A DNA stretch of 64,000 nucleotides from JABJGO01 sp963921245 (GCA_963921245.4 CAWUEY030000001.1:992001-1056000); one strand, 5' to 3'; positions 25,974 through 35,752 are shown, counted from the first letter of the stretch. Program-made: numbers and translations. Notes: generated by a model not told the origin, from the sequence alone.

Positions 25974-26839
25974 TTTGGGACCTTGTTGTTCAACCTTTTG
26001 CTGATTTTGGTTTCATGCGCCGCGCGTTGCTCGGTTGTATCGCGATTGCCATTGGCGCAACCCCGGTGGGCGTGTTCCTGATGCTGCGGCGGATGAGCCT
26101 TACCGGCGATGCCATGGCACATGCGATCCTGCCGGGCGCCGCTATCGGTTATCTGGTTGCCGGGCTATCGCTCGGCGCGATGACCACCGGTGGATTAATC
26201 GCCGGTATGGCGGTGGCACTGCTGTCCGGTCTCGTCACGCGGGTCACAGCCTTGCGCGAAGATGCCAGTCTGGCGGCGTTCTATCTGATTTCGCTTGCCC
26301 TCGGGGTGCTGATCGTTTCCACACGCGGTAGTAATGTTGACCTGATGCATGTCCTTTTTGGCACGGTTCTGGCGCTTGATGATGCGGCGTTAATCCTTTT
26401 ATGCACAATCACCAGTCTTTCGGTGCTTATTCTCGCGGTGATGTTTCGTCCCCTGGTCCTCGAATGTGCCGATCCGCAGTTCCTGCGATCTGTTAGTGGT
26501 TTGAGCGCCGTGACGCATTTCATCTTCTTGGCGCTTGTGGTGTTGAATCTCGTTGGAGGATTTCATGCCCTCGGCACGTTGATGGCGGTTGGTATCATGA
26601 TTTTGCCTGCGGCGGCGGCCAGGTTTTTTGCCGTCAATGTCGGTGGATTGATCTTCGTTGCGGCCCTGCTGGCGATTGTATCGGGTTTCTGTGGCCTTCT
26701 TATGTCCTACTATTTCAGCCTGCCATCCGGTCCGGCCATCATCCTTGTTGCGGGCATCGCCTATGGGTTGGCGCTGGTCTTCGGACCGGTCGGCGGTCTT
26801 GTCTCAAAGGTCCTGCCACGCCCCCATTTTGAATCCTGA
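25970..26839 (+). CDS. znuB: Zinc ABC transporter, permease
   Basis: The membrane subunit of the zinc importer, of the ABC-3 family (289 residues). About eight hydrophobic helices are visible, with family segments RRMSLTGDAMAHAILPGAAIGYL near residue 43, FYLISLALGVLIV and HALGTLMAVGIMILPAAAARF near the C-terminal third. It sits between znuC (4-base overlap) and znuA (12-base gap). It works with ZnuC in the inner membrane and receives zinc from ZnuA. Confidence 0.93.
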   Translation: MIWDLVVQPFADFGFMRRALLGCIAIAIGATPVGVFLMLRRMSLTGDAMAHAILPGAAIGYLVAGLSLGAMTTGGLIAGMAVALLSGLVTRVTALREDASLAAFYLISLALGVLIVSTRGSNVDLMHVLFGTVLALDDAALILLCTITSLSVLILAVMFRPLVLECADPQFLRSVSGLSAVTHFIFLALVVLNLVGGFHALGTLMAVGIMILPAAAARFFAVNVGGLIFVAALLAIVSGFCGLLMSYYFSLPSGPAIILVAGIAYGLALVFGPVGGLVSKVLPRPHFES

Positions 26840-26851
26840 AAGGAATACCCC

Positions 26852-27901
26852 ATGGTTTATGGAAGAACCCTGTTGAAATCAGCGGCGTTTGCGGTCGCCC
26901 TGGCGTTGGTTTCCCCCGTTGTTACTCATGCGGATGAACCCGTTCCTGTGGTAGCAACTTTTTCTATCCTGGGTGACATGGTCGCTCGGGTTGGTGGGGA
27001 GCACATCACCCTCACGACGCTTGTTGGACCGAATGGCGACTCTCATGTCTATCAGCCCACGCCAGCGGACGCTCGTGCTGTCAGTGCGGCTGAACTTCTC
27101 TTTGTGAACGGTCTTGAGTTCGAAGGCTGGATTGATCGTCTGGTTGATGCCTCGGATTTTGATGGTACCCGAGTGGTTACCACAGCAGGCATCGACCCCA
27201 TTCCTTTTGAGGAAGATGGTCACCACGATGATCATGACGATCACGACGGCCACGGTCATGAAGAGCATGACGAACATGCCCATGAAGAGCATGATGATCA
27301 CGGTCACGACGAGCATGGTCATGACGGACACGATGAACACGCCCATGAGGAGCATCACGGGCATCATCATGGGGCCTTTGACCCTCACGCCTGGCAGAGT
27401 TTGACGCTTGCCGTAACCTATGTGGATAATATCACTGCCGCACTGGCAAAAGCCGACCCGGCACATGCTGGTGACTACTACAAAAATCGTGAGTCCTATG
27501 TCGCCCAGATCAAGGCGTTGGATGACGAGATCCACCAGATTGTTGATGGATTGTCGAAAGACCGGCGTACGGTTGTTACGTCGCATGATGCGTTTCAATA
27601 TTTCGGTCGGGATTACGGGCTGACGTTTCTGGCACCGCAGGGCCTGAGCACCGAATCTGAAGCGTCAGCGAAGGACGTTGCCCGTTTGATTGAGGAAATG
27701 CGTGGTCAGGGAATATCGGCTGTATTCATTGAAAACATTACGAATTCCCGTTTACTGGAACAAATTGCACGTGAGACCGGTGCTGTAATCGGTGGCACGC
27801 TCTTTACCGGCGCGCTCTCGGATTCTGACGGCCCGGCATCAACCTATCTCCACATGATGCGTCACAATGCAACAACGTTCTCGCGGGCGTTGGGCTCCTG
27901 A
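26852..27901 (+). CDS. znuA: Zinc ABC transporter, periplasmic zinc-binding protein
   Basis: A cluster A-I solute-binding protein of 349 residues that captures zinc in the periplasm. Residues 1-27 are a signal peptide ending THADEP. Metal-site histidines are seen in GDSHVYQPTPAD, FDPHAWQS and TSHDAFQYFG. Between about 118 and 167 is a strongly His/Asp/Glu-rich loop, typical of ZnuA as opposed to manganese-binding relatives and thought to sequester or sense zinc. AAAGGA before the ATG is a good ribosome binding site. It is last in the zur-znu operon and is followed by a hairpin terminator. Confidence 0.95.
   Translation: MVYGRTLLKSAAFAVALALVSPVVTHADEPVPVVATFSILGDMVARVGGEHITLTTLVGPNGDSHVYQPTPADARAVSAAELLFVNGLEFEGWIDRLVDASDFDGTRVVTTAGIDPIPFEEDGHHDDHDDHDGHGHEEHDEHAHEEHDDHGHDEHGHDGHDEHAHEEHHGHHHGAFDPHAWQSLTLAVTYVDNITAALAKADPAHAGDYYKNRESYVAQIKALDDEIHQIVDGLSKDRRTVVTSHDAFQYFGRDYGLTFLAPQGLSTESEASAKDVARLIEEMRGQGISAVFIENITNSRLLEQIARETGAVIGGTLFTGALSDSDGPASTYLHMMRHNATTFSRALGS
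27218..27372 (+). repeat. His-codon-rich imperfect repeats inside znuA
   Basis: CAT/CAC codons alternate with GAT, GAC, GAG and GAA and form imperfect direct repeats, for example CATGAAGAGCATGA twice and CATGCCCATGA-like units. They encode blocks such as HAHEEHDDHGHDEHGHDGHD. The repeats make the loop prone to length change between strains and produce a spurious hydrophobic frame on the other strand. Confidence 0.8.
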
Positions 27902-27919
27902 GCCCTGATTGAACCAACG

Positions 27920-27953
27920 AAAGGGTCGCTGACATTGTATTGTCGCCCCCTTT
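27920..27953 (+). terminator. Terminator after znuA
   Basis: AAAGGG (27920-27925) pairs with CCCTTT (27948-27953), and GACA pairs with TGTC inside, giving a stem with an internal loop; AATATTT follows. It starts 19 bases after the znuA stop. Confidence 0.5.
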
Positions 27954-28194
27954 AATATTTCAGGCAGATATCAACCGTACGAACAGCCGTGCGCCCTTCG
28001 GCAACGTCGATGTGAAAATACCCGCTCGGATAGCGCCTGAACGTCCTTCTGCTCGGCCGGTCGCGGCGGGAGATGCAAGAGCACATGAGCACAAGAGCAA
28101 GTACTTTCACTTATAGACAGGTAGACGCTCTGAAGTGAGAATTTCTGTTCTCTATCCCTTGAACAGGAAAGTTCAATAGGAAAAGGTGCGCGCT

Positions 28195-28674
28195 CTACTG
28201 CACGACCAGGGATCGGAACAACACATTCTGGGTTTTGGCCGGTTTGATGGTTGCATCCAGAATCATGGTTAGCTCCGTGCGCAAAATCTCCGCCCCTTCC
28301 TTGCCGGAAAGTTCCTGACGCTCCTTGCTGCGCAGGTGCTGTTGGAATCGGTCGATGATTTTGGGCTCACGCTCCAGCAGCGAGGAGAGATCGTTTTCAT
28401 CCACCTGGATGGTCAGAACCAACTTGATGAACGGTGATCGACAGGTGCCGGTTTTCAAGTCAGCCGTGAACTCAGGCAGTTCGTAATAGACCGGCTTTCC
28501 CAGCTCGACAGGATCGTCATCCGCGCCACCTTCGGCTTCGACACCGAGCATGGGGTTGAATAGGCCCAGGAAATAGGCTGTCGCGCCGCCACCGCCTAAA
28601 AACAGGACTGCGGCGACGCCGATGATGGCAATCCCGAATCCTTTCCCGCCTTTTTTCTTGGCTTTTTTAGCCAT
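28195..28674 (-). CDS. fliL: Flagellar basal-body protein FliL
   Basis: FliL is an inner-membrane protein with a periplasmic domain that surrounds the stator and supports motor output. The 159 residues show a Lys-rich cytoplasmic N-terminus (MAKKAKKKGGKG), one membrane helix (about 13-36) and the FliL domain with YYELPEFTADLKTG, FIKLVLTIQVD and LRTELTMILDATI, ending FRSLVVQ. The length is typical. No other flagellar gene is in the window: in many alphaproteobacteria fliL is followed by fliM, but here the 290 bases downstream contain no gene. It may be an isolated but functional copy. Confidence 0.9.
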   Translation of the reverse strand: MAKKAKKKGGKGFGIAIIGVAAVLFLGGGGATAYFLGLFNPMLGVEAEGGADDDPVELGKPVYYELPEFTADLKTGTCRSPFIKLVLTIQVDENDLSSLLEREPKIIDRFQQHLRSKERQELSGKEGAEILRTELTMILDATIKPAKTQNVLFRSLVVQ

Positions 28675-28778
28675 AAACGTCCCCGTCCCTGACCGCAGTA
28701 TTACTTATCCTAGCCGACATACAGAAGGACTCCAGCCCTGTTTTTGCCATCCGTGAAATAGCGCTGAAATTAGACGCG

Positions 28779-28813
28779 GCGAGCTGTCGTTTCTGCGGGA
28801 AGCTCGCTTTTTT
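28779..28813 (+). terminator. Strong plus-strand terminator with no upstream gene
   Basis: GCGAGCT (28779-28785) and AGCTCGC (28801-28807) are exact complements with a 15-base loop, followed at once by TTTTTT (28808-28813). The orientation is plus, but both neighbours, fliL and bcp, are on the minus strand; the last plus gene, znuA, ends nearly 900 bases earlier and has its own hairpin. It may end a small RNA starting in the fliL-bcp gap or a transcript antisense to fliL. Confidence 0.6.
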
Positions 28814-28887
28814 GATCCGGATCCGCGGTGTTAAAGATTGGACCGGCGGGCCGGACAAGGGTATCCGGCATGGAAGCGGGGGTTGCT

Positions 28888-29349
28888 TCAGAGAGCCTTG
28901 GCGGCGTCGAGGACGGCTTCAACATGGCCATTTACCTTGACCTTACGCCAGACGTTCCGAATCACGCCTTTGGAATCAATGAGAAAAGTCGCCCGCTCTA
29001 CTCCCATATATTTCCGACCATACATGTTTTTTTCCACCCAGACGCCATAGGACTGGCAGATGTCCCCATCTTCATCGGAAACCAGCGTAATCTTCAGGTC
29101 ATGCTTGGCTTTAAACTTGTCGTGTTTTTGAGCGGAGTCCTTTGAAACGCCAACGATGGTGGCACCGGCTTTTTCAAAATCCCAGACGGCACCGGTAAAC
29201 CCTATTGCCTCCTTGGTACAGCCCGGGGTGTCGTCCTTGGGGTAAAAATATAGAACCACGGCGCTGCCTTTGAGACTGCTGAGTTTTAGCGTTCCGCCGC
29301 CATCAGTCGGGGCGTTGAAATCGGGGGCTTTGTCGCCAATATCGGCCAT
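28888..29349 (-). CDS. bcp: Thioredoxin-dependent peroxiredoxin (Bcp/PrxQ)
   Basis: A 153-residue thiol peroxidase that reduces hydrogen and organic peroxides with thioredoxin. The peroxidatic cysteine lies in YPKDDTPGCTKEAIGF (about residue 46). The usual PrxQ resolving cysteine five residues later is absent (position occupied by Gly or Ile), so this is the 1-Cys-like Bcp type; another cysteine is in GDICQSYGV. It is 47 bases downstream of glnE on the same strand, an order that recurs in alphaproteobacteria, so it is probably co-transcribed. Confidence 0.94.
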   Translation of the reverse strand: MADIGDKAPDFNAPTDGGGTLKLSSLKGSAVVLYFYPKDDTPGCTKEAIGFTGAVWDFEKAGATIVGVSKDSAQKHDKFKAKHDLKITLVSDEDGDICQSYGVWVEKNMYGRKYMGVERATFLIDSKGVIRNVWRKVKVNGHVEAVLDAAKAL

Positions 29350-29396
29350 GGGGTTCTCCTGAGTTTTCTGAATTATGGGCTGTAGCCTAGAAAAGC

Positions 29397-32384
29397 CTAT
29401 CCGGTCGTGTATTCATCTGTGGGAAGGCCGATCTGGTCAAGGAAAATATCGAAAATCCGGTCTGTGGCGCGTTTCAGGATGGCCTCTACATCGCCAACAG
29501 ATTTACCGCCGCCCAGTTGAATCAGTTTTTCCTGAAGAGCAAGAGGCATAGATCCAAGTCCGTGCGGCGGTGCGTCGGTTTCAATAGTCAGATGCAAGCG
29601 GCTTTGCAGGGCTTGCCATAGATCGAGTGCCTCTAGCAAAGAGGTGGCAGTCGTGCTGTTCAGAATATCGGCACTTTCCAGATTGCGGATGCTGCGCCAG
29701 GTATTGGTAGAAAGGATGTCCGGGTATTCCGGTGCATACCTCAAAATGAGGTACTGCACGATGAACTCGAGATCCACGAGACCACCACGGACATGTTTGA
29801 TCGACCAGACGGACTCGGTGTGATGTTCCTGATCCATGCGCAACCGCATGGTTGCGATATCATTGCGTAGTGTTTCCGGGTCCATGGATTGACAAAGCGT
29901 GATGCGCAGCGCGTCGGCGACGGCACGGCAGAGCTCATCGTCGCCGTAGAGAGGGCGAGCGCGTGTTAGGGCAAGCCGCTCCCAGGTCCAGGCATTTTCC
30001 CTCTGGTAGGTCGTGAACGCCTCCAGGGTACACGCAATCGGCCCTGAACTACCTGCAGGCCGCAATCGCATATCGATGTCATAGAGGGTGCCTTCGGCGG
30101 TCGGCGCGCTGACGGCGTTGATATAGCGCTGGGCCAGTCGGCCAAAATACTGCGATGGCATCAGGGCCTTCTGTCCATCGGAGGTGACGTTCGGATCCGT
30201 CAGGTCGTAGATAAAGACCATATCCAGATCGGAAGTCGGAGTCATTTCGTGGCTACCGAGTTTGCCGTAGGCAAGGACACAAAATCGTGCGCCTGGAACG
30301 TAGCCGTGCTGTTGGGCGAATTCCCGCTCTACCAGCGGGAACAGGCTGCTGATGGCAGCCGTGGCGGTGTCACTGAGTGCCCAAGCCGCTTTTGGGGGCG
30401 AGAGTTTACCGTGGAGGCTCTGCAATCCAATCTGGAATTTGCGTTCGTTGACCCAGCGTCTGCAAGTGTCCAGGGCTTGTTCGAAATGGCCAGCATCGTC
30501 TAGTTGCTCCGTAATCTGCTCCTGTAAAATGGAGAGTTTCGGTGGTGGATCGAGAAAATCCGATGACAGAATGCTGTCAAACAATGACGGACGCCGCCCC
30601 AGTTGTTCAGCTAGGCGCGGGGCCTCTCCTAAAATGGTAGCCAGTTGCTTCAATAGCTGCGGGTTCGTGTGCAACATAGAGAACAGTTGAACACCGGCAG
30701 GCAGACCGGCCAAAAACTCATCCATTTTGAGGAAGGCACCATCGGGATCCAGCGTTTCACCAATGGTTTTTAGCAGGGCCGGCGTCAGTTCTGTCAACAT
30801 TTCCCTGGCACGGGATGATCGCATGGCACGATACCGGCCGTGATGCCAGGCACGTATGGCAGCATCAACGGCCTCCGGATTTTGAAAACCGTACGTAGCG
30901 ATAGTATCTAGAGTGTCCGGGTCGGAATCACTGCCCGTGAAAACAAGATTTCCGGTGATCGAACCGCTAGCCGTCAGAGCAGGAGCATCGGCAAACAAGC
31001 GGGCATAATGATCTTCGACCAAACGCAGGTGATGTTTGATGTCATGCTGGAAATCCTGAGGGTCTGTGTAGCCCATGAAAGTTGCAAGTGCATTCAGCCC
31101 TTCCGGGGTATACGGCAATGTCTGGGTTTGCTCGTCATTGATCATTTGCAGACGGTGTTCGGTCTTACGAAGGTATTCGTAGGCATTGATTAAATCGTCC
31201 GCGGTCTGACGTTCAATTTGCCCATGGTCATAGAGTGCATTCAGGGCGGAAACGGTAGACGGTGTTCGTAAAGCTTTAATACGTCCCCCCCAGATCAATT
31301 GCTGGGTTTGGGCGAAAAACTCGATTTCGCGGATGCCGCCGCGACCAAGTTTTATGTTATGTCCCTTCAGTTCTATAATTGAGCCCCCGCGTTTTGCATT
31401 GATTTGTCTCTTGATAGAGTGGATATCCTGAATCGCCGCAAAATCCAGATTTTTCCGCCACACAAACGGGCGCAGCCAGCGGATAAATTGTTCGCCGGCT
31501 TCCCTGTCGCCGGCAATGGCGCGCGCTTTAATCATCGCGGCCCGTTCCCAGTTTTGGCCTTGGCTTTCGTAATAGATTTCTGCAGCTCTCAGCGATACTG
31601 CCAACGGCGTGGCCCCGGGATCAGGTCGCAACCGAAGGTCCGTCCGAAAAACATATCCGGAAGATGAACGCTCATCCATGATGCGAACAAGATCGCGGGT
31701 CATGCGAATGCAGTGCTTTTGCAAGGCTTCCGGTTCTGGGGCTGTCATGCGATCCGGATCAAAAAATACGATCAGGTCGATGTCGCTGGAATAGTTGAGC
31801 TCGCGCGAACCCAGTTTTCCCATGGCGAGAACGATGAAGCCGCTTTTGGTGCTACTGTCATCGCCTCCATTTCGGGAGAGAACGCCTTTCTGTATGGCGG
31901 CGTTGAGAATATGACGGCAGGCAAGTTGAAGGCTTGCTTCAGCGAAACGGGAAAGATTGTCCGTAATTTTCTCAAGTGGCCATAGCTCGGCAATGTCCGC
32001 CATGGCAACGGTTAGCGCGTGCCGGTTTTTTGTCAGCCTCAAAAATTCAGCCAGGGTTTGAAAATCCGAGGCTTCAGGGTTGAATTGTGACAGTGCCTGA
32101 TGGATTGTCTCGATTGCCTGGTCAGGGCCTTTCTCCAACGCTTCCAAACTGAAGCCCGGATCGGAAACACACACCTGGCTAAGATAGGGACTGTTGCCGA
32201 ACATAGCGTTTATCGCTTTTTGTCCCTCTGGATGAGCGCAAATACTTTCGGCAAGACTGGAAAGGCGTTTATTATCAAGGTTCCGCACAGATTCCAGCCA
32301 TCGATCGCGGGTGTTTGCGGATTGCTGCATGTCAGCCGGAGTGGGAAAGCGGGCGTTTTGAAAGACTGGACATGGTTTAGGCAT
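29397..32384 (-). CDS. glnE: Bifunctional glutamine synthetase adenylyltransferase/adenylyl-removing enzyme
   Basis: GlnE adenylylates glutamine synthetase when nitrogen is plentiful and removes AMP when it is scarce, under PII control. The 995 residues contain the expected duplication. The N-terminal deadenylylase half has the nucleotidyltransferase motif MGKLGSRELNYSSDIDLIVF; the C-terminal adenylylase half has YGKLGSHEMTPTSDLDMVFI. Each is followed by RLRPDPG or RLRPAGSSG and a GlnD-like helical domain. Length and order match alphaproteobacterial GlnE (about 950-1000). It is divergent from the large AsmA-like gene and followed by bcp. No glnA or glnB is in the window. Confidence 0.96.
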   Translation of the reverse strand: MPKPCPVFQNARFPTPADMQQSANTRDRWLESVRNLDNKRLSSLAESICAHPEGQKAINAMFGNSPYLSQVCVSDPGFSLEALEKGPDQAIETIHQALSQFNPEASDFQTLAEFLRLTKNRHALTVAMADIAELWPLEKITDNLSRFAEASLQLACRHILNAAIQKGVLSRNGGDDSSTKSGFIVLAMGKLGSRELNYSSDIDLIVFFDPDRMTAPEPEALQKHCIRMTRDLVRIMDERSSSGYVFRTDLRLRPDPGATPLAVSLRAAEIYYESQGQNWERAAMIKARAIAGDREAGEQFIRWLRPFVWRKNLDFAAIQDIHSIKRQINAKRGGSIIELKGHNIKLGRGGIREIEFFAQTQQLIWGGRIKALRTPSTVSALNALYDHGQIERQTADDLINAYEYLRKTEHRLQMINDEQTQTLPYTPEGLNALATFMGYTDPQDFQHDIKHHLRLVEDHYARLFADAPALTASGSITGNLVFTGSDSDPDTLDTIATYGFQNPEAVDAAIRAWHHGRYRAMRSSRAREMLTELTPALLKTIGETLDPDGAFLKMDEFLAGLPAGVQLFSMLHTNPQLLKQLATILGEAPRLAEQLGRRPSLFDSILSSDFLDPPPKLSILQEQITEQLDDAGHFEQALDTCRRWVNERKFQIGLQSLHGKLSPPKAAWALSDTATAAISSLFPLVEREFAQQHGYVPGARFCVLAYGKLGSHEMTPTSDLDMVFIYDLTDPNVTSDGQKALMPSQYFGRLAQRYINAVSAPTAEGTLYDIDMRLRPAGSSGPIACTLEAFTTYQRENAWTWERLALTRARPLYGDDELCRAVADALRITLCQSMDPETLRNDIATMRLRMDQEHHTESVWSIKHVRGGLVDLEFIVQYLILRYAPEYPDILSTNTWRSIRNLESADILNSTTATSLLEALDLWQALQSRLHLTIETDAPPHGLGSMPLALQEKLIQLGGGKSVGDVEAILKRATDRIFDIFLDQIGLPTDEYTTG

Positions 32385-32464
32385 GAGGCTCGGCTCCGAT
32401 TGCGAGCAAGGTGGGATAACGGCGAAGATGGGTCAAGACTGTAACGCCCTGGAGACGTGTTAAA

Positions 32465-35400
32465 GTGCTTCAAAGAACACTATTCGCCGGGCTGCAAGTG
32501 CTGGCTGGTCTGTTGGCCGGTATCATTATCGTTGTTCTGGTTTGCGTCTGGTTGATTTCCCGAGGCCCGGTTTCCCTTGCCCTTGTTGAAGAGCATGTCA
32601 GTGGGTTTTTAAACACCACGTTTCCCGAAATTCAGTTGTCGTTCGAAGATACGGTTATTACGTGGGCCGGTTGGGAGCGGGCTGTCAACTTTGAAGTATT
32701 GGGATTATCCATGCAAACTGCGGATGGCGGGCGATCCCTGGTTGCCCCGAATGTATCATTCTCACTCAGTGTAATGGCACTGCTTAACGGCGTTATTGCG
32801 CCGTCGAATGTCGTGATAGCGGGTCCGACCATAACGGTGACGCTGGAGCCGGGAAAATCTTATGATGCCGAGTTTAACCTGGCTGTTGCAAGCGTAACGG
32901 CACTGGCAACGGGACGTCTTGAGAATGTTCTGCGGCGGCTGTCCAATCCCCGGCAGCCTGATGATCCGATTGGATTTCTGAACACAATTGTCGTTGAGGA
33001 TGCAGATATTATCGTTAACGACGAAGGAAAAAACCGATCCTGGGTGACCCCGCACACTCAGCTTCGCCTTGCCCGGGTTCCGGGTGGCGTTGAGGGTGAG
33101 ACATCCTTCCTGGTTGATCTGGGGAGTTCTGCAGCAGAAGTGTCGATTGTCGCATCCTATGACAATGCTTCGGAAAGAGTGGACGCGGGTATTTCATTTG
33201 GCGACGTTGTTCCTTCCGAACTCTCAGAAACCCTGCCTCAGCTTGGTGTTCTCGACAGACTTCAGTTACCAATGACCGGAACATTGACCATTTCATCCTC
33301 GGTTAGGGGGGAGTTGGAGGGGATCAGTATTGACGTTGAGGGGGGTCGCGGTCGAATTCTTCTGCTGGAGCCTTTGCAGGCGCAGGTGGCGGTGGAGCAC
33401 GCGTCGGTTCAAGGGCGATATGACGCTCAAACCGGTGTTTACGATCTGTCATCGCTTGAGATTAAACTTGCTGCGAATACGGAACTGCTGTGGGCAGAAC
33501 CTGTTCACCACGCGTTTCCAGTTGAAGCCATCCGCTCAAAAGCAAGGTACCGTAGTCGATCGGATGTTCTTGAGGTTGACGGTCTGGTGGTGGCACTTGA
33601 TGGCTTCGATGCGCAAGTCACAGGGAGTGTAGAAAATCTTCTTGAACACCCCAGCGCGGATATCAACATTGACGTGAATGCCATGACGGTGGCAGACCTG
33701 AAAAAATACTGGCCGAAATCAGCCCTAAATAATACACAACACTGGATTTCGACAAACATCTTTTCCGGCAATTTGTCCAATGTCAGGGCGCAGCTATTCG
33801 TCGAGGAGAATCAAGCCGGATCGCTGGATGTGTCGAGCCTGTTAGGCAGTTTTGATCTCTCGGATATCGATCTGCGGTATGCAGAAGAAATGCCACGGGT
33901 AACCGGGTTGAAGGCAACTGCATCTTTCGATCTAGATCGTTTCGACTTTGATGTTATGTCCGCTCAATCGGCCGAGATGGATGTGACGGGAGGAACAGTT
34001 TCCCTACTGGATATCTCTACAGATGTGGCGCACGCAAAAATATCGGTGAATGTGGAAGGCGACTTTGATAAAGCGATGACCGTTATTGACCGGGCACCAC
34101 AGGGATTCGCATCCGCAGTTGGCGTCGATCCTGGGTCGGTGGTCGGTGAGACCAGCGTCGCTCTGGAGTTTGCCTTCCCGCTTCTCAATGATCCGGAATG
34201 GGAAGATTTTATGATTTCCGCAAAGGCTTCAATCGAAGAAGGAAGCATTCCGGGTGGTTTGTTCGGTTTTGATGTATCGGATGCCAACCTGGAAGTCGGT
34301 GTCAACAATGAAGGTATGTCTATTGCAGGCGATTTGTTCATTGAGAACTTTCCTGGGCGTCTTAGCTGGTACCAGAACTTCAATCGCGAGGACGACATAA
34401 AGAATATCTATAAGTTGGCCGTTGAGGTTCAGGATGTCCGCGATATCAGCGATTTGGGCATAGACCTGGCTCCGGTCTCCCCGGAGATGATCAAGGGCAC
34501 AGTACCATTGCAGATCGATGTTGTTGAATACAACGATGGCGTTGCGGAAGTTGAGGCCATTGCAACGCTTGATATTGCGGAACTTCGGGCACCTGTTATC
34601 AACTGGCTAAAACCGCGCGGGGTAACAGGCATCGCAAAAATAAATCTCAATCTCGTCAATGGTCTGATGGCGTACATTCCAAAATTTAGGGTCAAAACGG
34701 ACAATCTTCAGATTGAGGGGCGGATATCCTATGACCGCCCTGGTGGACGATTGGCGCGAATTGATATCGAAAATGTGGAACATGGTCGCACGCGCATGAC
34801 CGGATTGTTGGCGCCGGGTACGGATGGTGTCTGGGAGGGGAATTTCCGCGGAGATGCGTTGGACCTTGCGCCGGTTTGGGATGACATCACAGAGGGTGAT
34901 CTTCTGTCCACCGGAGAGAGCTTATGGGGCGAGGCCAGTGTTTCTGTACAATTTGGTCGGGTCTGGTTGTCTGAAAACAATAGCTTAAGGGATGTAGCCG
35001 GTGTGATGTCCCGCTCAGATGATATCTGGCGCTCAGTGTATCTGACGTCGGTATTGAGTGGGGGAGAGGCTCTGGAAGTAAAGCTTGCCCCTTCAGCAGC
35101 GGGCAACGCTCGTATCCTAACCGTTTGGTCGCCGGATGCGGGCGATGTTCTTCGAATATTGGATGTTTACGACAACATGGCCGGTGGAGAACTGTCCCTG
35201 TCAGGTAGGTTCGACGATAGCATTGAAGATGCCCCGTTGAGTGGTGAACTGGATATTCAAGGTTACCAAATTTTACGCGCCCCAACCCTTGCACAGATGC
35301 TCAGTATCCTTGCCTTGACGGGCATTGTTGACGCGTTGCAGGGCGATGGTCTGGCATTTGACCGTCTAACCGTGCCGTTTACCTATTCTGATGGTTTGCT

Positions 35401-35752
35401 CGAGTTGCGAGAGGCAAGAGCGACGGGAGCATCACTTGGTTTCACGGCTTCGGGCAGTGTCTTTACCCAGGTCGACTATCTTGACCTTAACGGAACCATC
35501 GTCCCGATTTACGCGCTCAATTCTCTGTTGGGAAACATCCCTTTGGTTGGCACTCTTTTTTCTGGTGGAGAAGAAGGTGGTGGTCTTTTTGCGGCCAATT
35601 ACACGATAAACGGCAACATTGAGGAACCCGAGATCACCATAAACCCTCTGAGCGTGTTAACGCCTGGATTCCTGAGAAACATTTTCTCTTCAGACAATGA
35701 CAGTCTTGTGCCCAGGGAAAAAGAATCCGGACAGCCAGTGAACGAACCATAG
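32465..35752 (+). CDS. AsmA/YhdP-like inner-membrane protein
   Basis: A large protein of 1095 residues with one N-terminal membrane helix (about 8-33) and a long periplasmic body of repeated beta strands. The C-terminal third has the AsmA-like C-terminal pattern (GGELSLSGRFDDS, LDLNGTIVPIYALNSLLGNIP, NPLSVLTPGFLRNIF), and the middle resembles the DUF3971 region of YhdP. AsmA-like proteins such as YhdP and TamB form long hydrophobic grooves and are implicated in phospholipid transport to the outer membrane; that role here is inferred. The start is GTG at 32465, 80 bases from divergent glnE. It stands alone. Confidence 0.85.
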   Translation: MLQRTLFAGLQVLAGLLAGIIIVVLVCVWLISRGPVSLALVEEHVSGFLNTTFPEIQLSFEDTVITWAGWERAVNFEVLGLSMQTADGGRSLVAPNVSFSLSVMALLNGVIAPSNVVIAGPTITVTLEPGKSYDAEFNLAVASVTALATGRLENVLRRLSNPRQPDDPIGFLNTIVVEDADIIVNDEGKNRSWVTPHTQLRLARVPGGVEGETSFLVDLGSSAAEVSIVASYDNASERVDAGISFGDVVPSELSETLPQLGVLDRLQLPMTGTLTISSSVRGELEGISIDVEGGRGRILLLEPLQAQVAVEHASVQGRYDAQTGVYDLSSLEIKLAANTELLWAEPVHHAFPVEAIRSKARYRSRSDVLEVDGLVVALDGFDAQVTGSVENLLEHPSADINIDVNAMTVADLKKYWPKSALNNTQHWISTNIFSGNLSNVRAQLFVEENQAGSLDVSSLLGSFDLSDIDLRYAEEMPRVTGLKATASFDLDRFDFDVMSAQSAEMDVTGGTVSLLDISTDVAHAKISVNVEGDFDKAMTVIDRAPQGFASAVGVDPGSVVGETSVALEFAFPLLNDPEWEDFMISAKASIEEGSIPGGLFGFDVSDANLEVGVNNEGMSIAGDLFIENFPGRLSWYQNFNREDDIKNIYKLAVEVQDVRDISDLGIDLAPVSPEMIKGTVPLQIDVVEYNDGVAEVEAIATLDIAELRAPVINWLKPRGVTGIAKINLNLVNGLMAYIPKFRVKTDNLQIEGRISYDRPGGRLARIDIENVEHGRTRMTGLLAPGTDGVWEGNFRGDALDLAPVWDDITEGDLLSTGESLWGEASVSVQFGRVWLSENNSLRDVAGVMSRSDDIWRSVYLTSVLSGGEALEVKLAPSAAGNARILTVWSPDAGDVLRILDVYDNMAGGELSLSGRFDDSIEDAPLSGELDIQGYQILRAPTLAQMLSILALTGIVDALQGDGLAFDRLTVPFTYSDGLLELREARATGASLGFTASGSVFTQVDYLDLNGTIVPIYALNSLLGNIPLVGTLFSGGEEGGGLFAANYTINGNIEEPEITINPLSVLTPGFLRNIFSSDNDSLVPREKESGQPVNEP

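Noticed and set aside
26879..27598. 239-residue hydrophobic frame antisense to znuA
   Set aside because: Its Val/Met-rich helices come from reading His-codon repeats (CAT, CAC) backwards; znuA itself is certain.
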